In this document: one piece after another, positions 1 through 8,712 of the stretch
Position numbering within the stretch: position 1 is the first letter of the stretch
Layout: each line of letters begins with the position of its first letter
NCBI GenBank assembly: GCA_958430865.1
Contig: CAUDNR010001197.1
Span: 524-12,688, forward strand
Reading direction: 5' to 3'
Length of the DNA: 12,165 nt
Source: Entrophospora sp. SA101
Lineage: Eukaryota > Glomeromycota > Glomeromycetes > Entrophosporales > Entrophosporaceae
Notes under the pieces: model-generated
The model's database searches: none
Told to the model about the DNA's origin: nothing
The model's input: the letters and a program-made list of their open reading frames with translations, nothing else
Program-made: the position numbers and the translations under genes

Positions 1-128
1 TTTTTACATCAGATATTTTATTACAAATAATCATTTTGCTAATGACGAAATATTACGAATAAAAATTATTAGATCATACGTTACTAAAATAGTAATGATG
101 ACCCTTTACATAATGAGATATCACGTGA

Positions 129-307
129 GACCGACTTATCGCGATTCATTTAATTATACTTGGGCTAAGTGATTGACCGACTTAGCGCTTATCGCGACTT
201 TATATAGATTGACCGACTTATCGAATTTTTTTAAATAGTAAAAAAACGGGGCGAAAATTTTTGGCCGAGTTAGGCTAAAACCGACTTATCGAGTGACCGA
301 CTTATCG
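129..307. repeat. Directional series of ACCGACTTATCG repeats
   Basis: The core ACCGACTTATCG, usually preceded by G, occurs at 129-141, 211-223, 279-291 and 295-307, with a variant (GACCGACTTAGCG followed by CTTATCGCG) at 175. All copies have the same orientation, and I see no reverse-complement copy in the window. Spacing is irregular (about 46, 36, 68 and 16 bases). This looks like the subterminal region of one end of a DNA transposon, where transposase-binding sites are reiterated, with the other end outside the window or lost. The transposon assignment is an inference; the repeats themselves are plain. Confidence 0.7.
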
Positions 308-310
308 AGT

Positions 311-481
311 TTACATATGTAGTAAGGTTAACCCTTGTTGTAGATCCTTGGATTGGCTGCATTTTTTAGATTTTATCCATTCTTCCAAATTTGTGTTGTA
401 CGGGAAATATGTGGTTACGCGTTGCTGTGCGTGCTCCCGATCTTTTTTATTTGATATTAATATTACTAAAAAAGGTCCCAT
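311..481 (-). pseudogene. Short ORF fragment beside the repeat series, unrecognised
   Basis: A minus-strand frame open from about 505 to a TAA at 311-313 encodes 56 residues from an ATG at 479-481. The first part is hydrophobic and AT-driven. The last 40 or so residues look protein-like (DREHAQQRVTTYFPYN, then LEEWIKSKKCSQSKDLQ) and use more G and C than the surroundings. The stop lies 4 bases from the repeat series, so this could be the last piece of a transposase ending at its own terminal repeat. I do not recognise the family. It could also be chance coding. Confidence 0.25.
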
Positions 482-658
482 GAAATGTATGATGAATAAA
501 AGTAATTAATGTTAATATTAATTGACAACAATCTGTTCGTCTATGAAGAAATATCGAACATTAATAAATAAATAAATTATTATTTTTTCATTTTTATAAT
601 AACAAAAAAGTTAATAGCAACCAAGATAACAACAATAAAGACAACAACAGTGACAAAG
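482..658. other. AT-rich spacer, nothing recognised
   Basis: Low-complexity A/T sequence with no gene, RNA or repeat that I can support. The last 60 bases are A/C-rich (AAC and ACA runs) and stay open in the frame of the decayed coding region that follows, so that region may begin further upstream. Confidence 0.5.
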
Positions 659-873
659 ATGAACAAGGAATGCAGCAACCACAACACAAGTTTGAACTTT
701 AACAATGAAAAAATATCAGCTGGTGCCATTTCAGGAAATTCACATTGTGTGGCCAATTGCTGAGTGAGAAGGAATCATGAAATACCTAGTTATGAATCAC
801 TAAAAATATATACAATTTTTGATAACAAACTTCTCAAGAACAATAATACTAATCAACCAAATGCAGTTACTGC

Positions 874-1272
874 TAGTGATGGGAATTTTTAACCCTACAC
901 TTAATAACTTCAAGTTATTAATAGTTAATAACCACTTATTAACTGTTGCACTCTGAGTGAGAGTTATTAACCCAAAAGATCCATTTTGTCAATCAATCCC
1001 AGTGTATAGAATTCAGCATGTGGAATGTGCTGTGCTAACCAAATTCAGCAGATTTGGAAAAAATTTATCAAATTTGGTTAGCATGCACACTCTGCACACT
1101 GAATTTTATGCACAGTACTAAATTAATTATTAACTTGTTTATCAAATTAATATTTGATTAAACAGTTACCAATAAGAGATCTGCATGTTTGTGTTTTTAA
1201 CACTTAATAATAGAGTTATTAAGTACTTAATAACTTGGTCATTTTTCAAAATAATTTTTACGCCCATCACTA
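874..1272. mobile_element. hAT-like MITE, 399 bp, with 9-bp target duplication
   Basis: The ends are TAGTGATGGG (874-883) and CCCATCACTA (1263-1272), a perfect 10-bp terminal inverted repeat of the TAGNGNTGGG type common in hAT elements. AGTTACTGC occurs immediately before (865-873) and after (1273-1281), as expected of a target-site duplication. Eight bases is usual for hAT, and the ninth matching base may be chance. Subterminal stretches carry many ACTTAATAACTT-like words in both orientations. There is no coding capacity, so it is a non-autonomous element. It sits inside the decayed gene at 659-1596. Confidence 0.8.
1034..1082. repeat. Hairpin inside the MITE
   Basis: GCTAACCAAATT (1034-1045) is perfectly inverted at 1071-1082 with a 25-base loop. 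The symmetry continues outward imperfectly (ATTCAGCATGTG near 1011, TGCACACTGAATT near 1095), so the central part of the element can fold into a long foldback. Confidence 0.7.
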
Positions 1273-1596
1273 AGTTACTGCTGCTCAATCAATATGGGAA
1301 ATAAATGTACCTTCAGAAATTAGCCCTTCAACTCAGTATTTAACAGCACATGTAATAAGATCCCAACTAAATTGGCTATTAAGAGAGATTGGACCAATTT
1401 GTTAATTTTGAACCAATAAATATTACATTGTTATTAGATGATAATGACTTAAAAAATTTATTATATAAAAAATTAATATCAAAATTTGCTTCAAAAGTTT
1501 GGGGAAAAGTGGCAGTAAAAAAACGTGATTGAAAAATTGAAGGACAAAAATAATTTTACCAATCAATTAAGAGCTTTTGAAATATTTGACCAATAA

Positions 1597-1954
1597 TTTA
1601 ATTACAAATAGGCTTTTAGACTATATGACAAAAATATTATTAACTTATCAGTATGCTAATACCTTGATTATTTTTTTAAAGAGTAATCAGATTCTGATAT
1701 TTGCTGTTACCCCATTACCCAACACCAAAATCTGCCAAAGCAAACACTTTGCCGAACTTACCATTTGTTGATACCAATGTAATCAAAGAATTATAACACC
1801 TTATACATAATAATAATAACAAAATTTCTTGGTTGAAACTATTTTATAATGATTTCTTTCAAAACAAAAATTGAAGTTTCGGCAACAAATTATAGGTTCG
1901 GCACAGTTATTGGGTTTTGACATCATCACAATTTAGTTTAGGCAAACTCCTATG
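1597..1954. other. AT-rich spacer, no gene recognised
   Basis: No supported gene. A 64-codon frame at 1577-1771 is mostly AT-driven and overlaps the tail of the decayed gene in another frame, so I do not call it. The 3' part (1861-1954) contains GTTTCGGCAAC and GGTTCGGCACAG words but no clear element end. Confidence 0.4.
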
Positions 1955-2399
1955 GTTGGCTCGGTCTAAAGACCTCCTATTGCTGCGCCACACGCTCAAA
2001 TTTCAAAAATCACGATTTCATGATTCGTTCAAAAATGCAATAAAACTTTTCAAAAAGGCTTCACGTGATTTTGGTTAAAAAATTTTATTTTTCTTCCTGC
2101 CAAATTTAGACATGATTGTCGAGTATTAGTCTAAATTTAGTAACGATGAACTAAAACTAGTCTAAATTTAGCAATGATCCTAGCGCTCAAATTCTTCATG
2201 AGCATAGTAAAGTACATGTTTTAAAAAAGAATAGAACTCTACAACAAATAATTTTTTTGATAAAATCTCTTTATTACATTAAAATTAAAGACCTATTCCA
2301 TCAACTAATAGAGCTATTTTTTTAAAAGGTAGGGCAGAAAATGACTTATATACTTTTAAAATTTGCACAAAATTTAGGAGGTCTTTAGACCGAGCCAAC
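1955..2399. mobile_element. Non-autonomous inverted-repeat element, 445 bp
   Basis: Bases 1955-1979 are the exact reverse complement of 2375-2399 over 25 nt (left end begins GTTGGCTCGGTCTAAAGACC). The inner GGTCTAAAGACC is itself nearly palindromic. Inside are two direct copies of TAGTCTAAATTTAG (2127-2140 and 2158-2171) and two of CGCTCAAATT (1993-2002 and 2184-2193). No ORF of note. The flanks are TATG on the left and TATATATATG on the right, so a TA duplication is possible but not clear-cut. The superfamily is unassigned. Confidence 0.65.
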
Positions 2400-2645
2400 T
2401 ATATATATGCGAGGCTTGTTGAATTACAATAACAATAAAAAGTCATTGTTCGTTTTTTTCTACATGTTTATTATATGGGACAATTTGTAGATATTTAATG
2501 CGCTAGATGATAGACAAACATCTTTGCAAGAAAGTAGTTATTATTATTATTATATTGTAATAATATACAAAGAAAAAGTTCATAAATAAATTAAATTAAA
2601 TTACAATTCGCAAAGAAGAATAATAATAACAACAACAATATTCCA
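2400..2645. other. 3' flank of the importin gene
   Basis: AT-rich sequence with ATT and AAC triplet runs, immediately downstream of the importin stop codon. It must contain the 3' UTR and polyadenylation region of that gene. I see no canonical AATAAA in the right orientation close to the stop, and no other gene. Confidence 0.5.
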
Positions 2646-5600
2646 TTAATAATTCATTAAACTATTTAATTGATCCAATAATGCATCATCTACTTTACTT
2701 AGATAATTTATTCTAAACATTTCTGCTCCACCATTAATAGTTTCACATTCCTTTAATTTCAAATGTATAAATTGTATAAGATTTGTTGTATGTATTGGAT
2801 CATTTTGTAATAACTATTCAAAAAAGAAAGTAAATCATCAATTATGATTTTCTTAAAAGTAAAAAAAACAACAAATAAATACTACTCACTATTCTTTTCC
2901 TTTTTGCTTCAGGTATAGTAAATTCTTCATCTTCACCTGAATCTTCTTGCCAATAGACCAATGCACTAAAAAATAATTATGATAAATGAAATTGCAAAAT
3001 TTTTTTAATAATTTATCAACAAATAAAGGACAGAAACTTACTCTCCACCGCCAGACTCTTTAACTTCACTTAGTACATCACACCACACACCAATAAATTG
3101 TTGTAAACATTTTAATATCGCTGGGTTATCCGTTGCAATTAATGCAGCAAATGCCATTGCATTCAACTTTCTTTGTTTTGGATGTCCAATATTATCAAAC
3201 TTGAAAATTATTGTACATTTTAATAAATCGTCATATAATATAATTATAATTACAATTTGCATACAAGATTACCTTATCCAACCAAATTTCTAATAATTTA
3301 CTTAATATATCTGATTGAATCAAATTATATTGTTGTGCAGCTACATTGATAAATTGAAAAAATGTTTCAAGGTTATTAATCACCATTCTTGCAAGGATTG
3401 AAATATAACTGACCATAACATAAGGATACTCCTAATGGAAAAATAAATAAATGTTTATAACATTATATACAAATATATAAAGTAGGGAAATAAATATGAT
3501 TATATGAAATACTTCGTTTCCAGAAAGCATAGTATTTAATAATTTCCATAATAGACCCGAACCAATTATTGATTCACCTAAAACCTGTATTGAACAACAT
3601 TGCAAGATTGTATCTAATACATGAATAATAGAGCGACAGGCCTCAGGTTTTAAATCGCCCAACATCCTAGCAAAAGCATCTAATATTGGATGTGCATATG
3701 TCTAGATTATAGACGGATTTTAAATATAAATGGATTATTTAAATTAATTTTCTAATTTAACTTCCAAAAACAGTAAAAATAAAGATAATAACCTGAATTG
3801 ATAAATCAGGTACTAAAACAATATAACTTTCAATTATTCTAAGAACTTTCTTTAATGTTTCAGATCCAAATTCCAATAATGTGATTGTTAATGGAACAAG
3901 ACTAAACAAAGATTGTGTGCACTCCGTGACATTTTGTAATGTTGCCAACCAAAGATCTAATGCATCTTCTAAAAGATAAACATGTTCTTCCTATTTGATT
4001 AATTAATAAGTGTTATCATTATTCTAAATAATTCATTCATCACTACATAGTAACTAATAAATAACTCTACATACAGTATTAGGGTCGACACTGTATTGAA
4101 TTATCGGAATTATAAATTCATGAAGCTTGGAAGATTGGTCTGATAAAGCCTTTTTAAATTATTTTTATTTAAAAAATTAATATTAAAAAATTTGGTACTA
4201 ATGAAAGAATTGTATACAAACATGTGAACATATAAATAACAACTTACTTCAACTAGTTTTGTCAAAATTACAAGAATAGCAGGTTTGAACAAATGTTCAT
4301 TATGAGCAGCTTGCCACATGGGTGGAAGTAAATTGGTAATCTTTTCGGCAAATGGAGCAATCTATGTCAAATAAAATATCTATAAGATAATTTATTTTAT
4401 AAACTCGAAAAAAAATAATATAAAATAAAATGAAATAAAATAAAAACAAATACTAGTAATTCCATTCTTTCAACAATCTGAGAAAGACAATTTAAAATTT
4501 TCATTCTGGTATCAAATTGTTCCACCTCACCGATCATATTTGTTAAAAGTGTAATTGCTCGATCAAGATACGGAACAAATGCGTCAGAATCAAAATCCCA
4601 TTCGCCAACACGTAAAGAATAGAATTAAGGACGTCAAATAATATAACAGTATTTATCGATTGATAAAATTTTTATTTTCTTTTACTTCAAAAGTAAGGAT
4701 ATATTCTTTTAAATTAATAGCTGCAGTCATTCTAACAACTAAATCTTCTTCAGGTCTCATTAAATACGTCATCACATCATATACTTTTGGTCGATTTTCT
4801 TTAGATAATTTAACACATACCCATCGCCCAATCAACCACGCTATACGACGACGAATTATTTTAAAACTAAAAATTAATAATAACAATATATCTTTATTAA
4901 CTATTCATTTATTACAGTAAATTACATTGATTATTTGGATATATCAGAAATAATCAATCAATCAATTACCTAGGAACGTCATTTGCTGCTTCAATTAACA
5001 AATTATTTACAAGCCATGAATCAAAATCAAGCACATCATACAATTCGTGCGCACCAAGCCCGATTGCACAGTACACTGCGTCTTTAAATAACAAATCATT
5101 CATATGGATAGCTTTTAAATATAATAATTGTATTATAAAATTGTATTGATTAGTAAAAAAAAAATTTTTTCCTTTTAAAAAGAACATTATTAACATTAAT
5201 CAGACGTGGCACTTTTATTTAATCCGCAACATAAATTTATATGTTTAAGAAAATCATCGTTAATTGTTATTAATCACATAATTACTATTTTTTATTTTAA
5301 AAAATTTTTTATTACTTACATGCAACAGTTTCAAGCATACTTAAAATTCTTGTTGATAATGGGTCACGATATTGTGATAAAAGATCCATAAAAACTCTTT
5401 CTGCACAAGGCTATATATATATATATATATAAAATAAACACGTCAAATATGTGTATTATACATACATTCATAAACAGATATTATTATAACCTACTCTTAA
5501 TTGATATTCCCAATGATCATTTTCGTCAAAATTAACCCAACCTTCCGGATCATCTTCCCACATAGTTAAATCCCCTTTTCTCAAAACAATTAAATTAGAT

Positions 5601-5931
5601 ACTAACAATTCACAGCATGATTCTACAAATGGTGGAGTTAATAAATGTTTCTCAACAGATTGAATGGCTTCAGATATCCTAGAATCTTTTGATTCTATTA
5701 TTAAAAAAAATATAACTATTTATAAATATATAAATGAATCGCATAATACTACCATTTATTCACATTACCTCTTAGGTCCTGATTATAAGATGATTTTTTT
5801 ATTATGCCTTTCAAAAGTAATAAACCTTGAACCAATATTTTCTCTAAACCTGGTGATCTGGATAAAATATCTTTTCATTAACGAATTTATGATAATTATA
5901 ATTAGATTTAATTAAGAATTCAATAAAGATT

Positions 5932-5968
<37 letters not shown>

Positions 5969-7710
5969 TTATTATTATTATTCAAAATAATTTTTTTGTA
6001 ATAGTACCTGATTCATATGATTTTGCATGAAAAACTAATAATTGCCAATAATATAACACAATATCAAAAGATTCGGGTATTAACGCAAAGGAAATTGGAT
6101 GAGATTTTTGAAGATCGATAAAAAATTTTCCAATTAGATTAATATGAGATTTTACAAGTTCAAATATTTGTGATGGTTCATCCTGTAAGTTGTTTCCTAT
6201 AATAATATATATTAAAAATGATTTTTTTATCGATATTGATCTATTATTATTAATTAAATAAAACCTTTTTCTTACATTTTTTTTCAAAAATTTGGAATAA
6301 GACATACTTAATGTATAAAATTTTTGTAAATGTTCTAATAATAATGGAAAAGACGACTTTAAAAAAAATAAAAAAGTTAATTAGCACTAGAAAAATATTT
6401 CTTGTGATAAATTATTTTTTTTTTCAAAAAATCAAAAATCAATCACCTTTACTTCGTCTGCTTTACTTATATCATGAAAGCCATGTACAATCAATCGCCT
6501 TATGCATTTCAAAGCAGAAAGCGAAGTTTCTAAATCCTTATTATTGCCAAGAATATTATTTGAAGAAGAAACAATATTGAAAAATCGATTTACATGCTCT
6601 ACGTATATATTGGCCACATTACGAAGTAATTCTGGTGCAATCTTTTTTTTTTTTGGTAAAAAAATATTCGTAATTAATATTTGCTGTTAAGAAGAAAAAA
6701 TTATATTAATATATATGTATATGTAAACAATACCTGTTCCATCATTTTTCGATCAGGACCAAAAGTTTTTGAACATAATGCTTTAACTACTAAATGTAAA
6801 GTTAACAATGCTCTTTTTTGGATCAATATCTGTTGAGAATCACCCGTGGAATTAATAGTTGAATGAATGATGGATAATAAATTTCGAAGTAAATCTGGCC
6901 TAAAGTTAAGAGGATCGAATTGAAAATAAACAATAGACTTTTTAAAAAAATCAAGCATAAACCAAATAATATATTAACCATTCATTTGGAAAATCAAATC
7001 TTGCAATTTTTGAGACCAAAACGGCATTTTGAGTTGCTAACTAATGTTAATATTAACATTGAAAATATAAATGAATATATGGATTTATGTAATTAATAAT
7101 AATACCATTATTATATAATTATTATGATAATAATTATCATTATACCTGATTATGTTCTTCATCCATAAAAGATAAAATCCTACTTCTTATTTTAGCTTTT
7201 TCTTGGGGGTTTATTGTACTATAAAAAAATCATTATAATTAATTAATTTGTAAAATTCAAAGTTTTCTATCACGTACTTTTTTGCAGTTTTACGCCAATA
7301 CCGATCCACGCCATTCTTAAAAAAGATAACTCCCAAAAATCGAACGTTTAAATGAATCGATTTATCGTAAATTATATCCTAAATTCAAACAATAATAACA
7401 ATAATGATATTCAGTAAATTTAACTTTGTAAATTAAAGTATTAAGAAATTGAATCTTTAACATTTATTTTTATGAAAAATTCTTTTAATAATGTATAGGA
7501 AGAGCACATGCGAAAATAAAAAGTATTGACAACTACAACTAAATTTTCACAATTTTTTTTAAAAAAAATCCCTCCTACCAATAAAGTAGAATAAAACTCT
7601 GGTGCAACCTCCCACTGTTTAAGTTGCGTTTCAGCACCTTTTATACGTTCTGGTTCTTGTGAAGCAGCTTCAGACAAAGTGAATAAAAGTTGTTCACGAG
7701 GAGAACTCAT
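2646..7710 (-). CDS. IPO11: Importin-11 / Kap120-type importin-beta family receptor
   Basis: Nuclear import receptor built of HEAT repeats that binds cargo and RanGTP and shuttles through the nuclear pore. My model has 22 exons (transcript order): 7710-7579, 7378-7278, 7218-7146, 7040-6979, 6899-6734, 6641-6447, 6356-6308, 6196-6008, 5870-5769, 5694-5495, 5410-5320, 5111-4970, 4866-4703, 4611-4454, 4361-4248, 4149-4075, 3990-3793, 3701-3513, 3431-3273, 3199-3042, 2965-2890, 2813-2646. These join in frame to 986 residues, close to the roughly 975 of animal importin-11. The importin-beta N-terminal domain lies at about 25-100 (LKQWEVAPEFY, FFKNGVDRYWRKTAKN, LATQNAVLVSKIARFDFPNE). A family-specific LTMWEDDPEGW lies near 399-409, RRRIAWLIGRW near 510, and an acidic EDSGEDEEF near 913. 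The intron after exon 13 is AT-AC; all others are GT-AG, two with weak donors (GTTAAT, GTTATT). The acceptor of exon 6 is uncertain. Cargo is not predictable. Confidence 0.93.
4612..4702 (-). other. U12-type AT-AC intron in the importin gene
   Basis: Read on the minus strand, this 91-nt intron starts ATATCCTTAC (from 4702) and ends TTCTTTAC (to 4612). A near-consensus minor-spliceosome branch site, TCCTTAAT, lies at 4631-4624. The branch A (4625) is 13 nt from the intron end. No AG occurs in the 66 nt before the next exon, so GT-AG splicing is not possible there. Joining 4703 to 4611 splits a Cys codon (residue 556) and gives AINLKECVGEWDFDSDAF, which aligns with importin-11 without a gap. 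Confidence 0.88.
5412..5431. repeat. (TA)10 microsatellite at an intron 3' end
   Basis: Ten TA units directly abut the acceptor AG of importin intron 10 (exon 11 starts at 5410) and take the place of a normal pyrimidine tract. Length variation is likely. Confidence 0.85.
5932..5982. repeat. (AAC)12-(ATT)5 compound microsatellite
   Basis: Twelve AAC units (5932-5967) are followed by five ATT units (5968-5982), all inside importin intron 8. On the transcribed strand this reads as AAT repeats followed by GTT repeats. Confidence 0.9.
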
Positions 7711-7878
7711 ATTTATATATATTTTTATATTTTTTTTTCAATATGTTGCGTAAAGATAAACAAACACTTGTGTCTGTATATCTTTATTTTAGATCTTGAT
7801 GTTGCAGATCATCAATGTATATCTTATCAATTAAATTTTCTCTTTTTTGAAATAATAATAATAATATTAATAATTCCA
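7711..7878. promoter_or_regulatory. Shared divergent promoter region, importin and uL4m
   Basis: Only 168 bp separate the ATG of the importin (minus strand) from that of uL4m (plus strand), so the promoters and both 5' UTRs must share or overlap this stretch. A TATATATATTTTTATA run lies just upstream of the importin ATG. No specific factor site is recognisable. Confidence 0.6.
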
Positions 7879-8649
7879 ATGTGGATAAAATCATGTATTA
7901 AACCATTTCTTAAACAATCTTTATTTAATAATAAAAACATAATAATTGATAATAATACAACGAACAAATTATTTACATTTACTACAATTATTAATAATAA
8001 TATTAGATTTTTATCAACTTTGAGAACAGTAATTGACATTTATTGAAAATTTTATTTTTTTTTGATTAATTGACTGATTGATTGATTGGTTATTTTATTT
8101 ATTTATTATTAAATTAAGGAATCAATTAATAATGATAAATTTACTACTAGTAATAATGTTTTAATTCCAGAAAATAATTACATTATTAGGCCAAGAGGTA
8201 GGTAATTAGACAAGTTCTAAAATTGTCATTATTTACAACATCAATTGATCATATAAAATCAAATCCTAGGTGTACGTTCAGCTCTCTCAACAAAGTATGC
8301 TCAAAACCAATTTATTATTGTTGATAAAATTAAATTGAAAACACATAAAACAAAAGATCTTCTATCAATATTGGAGAAGAATGCCTGGGATCCATTTGGA
8401 AAAAACCAGACTGAAGGAAATGATGCTCAACAAAGGATTAATAGAGTAGAAGGTCATTCCATTTTATTTTTAACCAGAGAACATAAAAAGGAATTAGACT
8501 TGGCTTCAAGAAATTTACAAAAAGTTCATGCCTTGACTGCCAACGAAATTTTCGAAATGGGCGAGGTTTATAATATTTTAGGTCATGAAGTATTGATAAT
8601 TGAAAAAGATGCAATTCAAGATTTTGAAAATTTGTTGAGACCTTTGTAA
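7879..8649 (+). CDS. YML6: Mitochondrial ribosomal protein uL4m, conserved N-terminal half missing
   Basis: Large-subunit mitoribosomal protein of the uL4 family. Exons 7879-8028, 8119-8197 and 8270-8649 join in frame (donors GTAATT and GTAGGT, acceptors TTAAG and CCTAG) to 202 residues. Residues 1-50 are basic, Asn-rich and hydrophobic, and plausibly a mitochondrial presequence. From about residue 77 the uL4 C-terminal half is clear: GVRSALSTKYAQNQFIIVDK, then ASRNLQKVHALTANEIFEMG and GHEVLIIEKDA. The universally conserved N-terminal half and extended rRNA-binding loop (the QKGTGRARxG region) should precede this and are absent. Between the two parts lie only 26 unremarkable residues and two short AT-rich introns. 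Either the gene is truncated, exons are lost from the assembly, or the lineage is unusual. Yeast YML6 and human MRPL4 are the counterparts. Family assignment is firm; the 5' structure is less so. Confidence 0.8.
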
Positions 8650-8712
8650 AAAAAAAAAATCTAAAAAGAAAGATAAATTGATATGTAAACTTCTATTATA
8701 TACAGTTCTATT
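8650..8712. other. Overlapping 3' UTR region of two convergent genes
   Basis: Only 63 bases separate the stop codons of uL4m and mL57, starting with a run of 12 As. Both transcripts must extend into or past each other here. No canonical AATAAA is visible on either strand. Confidence 0.6.

Larger units (their letters stand above)
659..1596 (+). pseudogene. Decayed unrecognised protein gene, split by a MITE
   Basis: Protein-like translation runs in one frame from an ATG at 659 with an in-frame TGA at 761-763. It continues as IPSYESLKIYTIFDNKLL to the MITE insertion site, and resumes after it as AAQSIWEINVPSEIS and YLTAHVIRSQLNWLLREIGP up to a TAA at 1403. A +1 shift then opens LLLDDNDLKNLLYKKLIS and FASKVWGKVAVKKRD (1410-1532), and a further shift gives NNFTNQLRAFEIFDQ ending at 1596. 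A stop, two frame changes and an insertion make this a dead gene. I do not recognise the family. The density of hydrophobic-patterned, Trp-containing segments is unlike chance translation of AT-rich DNA. Confidence 0.45.

Noticed and set aside
1577..1771. 64-codon plus-strand frame
   Set aside because: Composition is AT-driven, it has no recognisable motif, and it overlaps the tail of the decayed gene in another frame.
4653..4702. A GT donor (GTAAAAG after ...YILTFE) for the intron following importin exon 13
   Set aside because: No AG acceptor exists before the next exon, and the extra YILTFE residues break the alignment with importin-11; the AT-AC reading solves both.
4660..4920. 86-codon plus-strand frame
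   Set aside because: Antisense shadow of importin exon 13, which matches a known family on the other strand.
5932..5982. Spaced repeats considered as a CRISPR-like array
   Set aside because: Simple triplet microsatellite in an intron of a eukaryotic gene.
6502..6690. Plus-strand frames over importin exon 6 (6311-6580 and 6502-6690)
   Set aside because: Antisense of a well-supported importin exon; no independent similarity.
7690..7878. Upstream in-frame ATG at 7690 that would extend uL4m
   Set aside because: It lies inside the importin first exon, and the extension is AT-driven hydrophobic sequence without family similarity.
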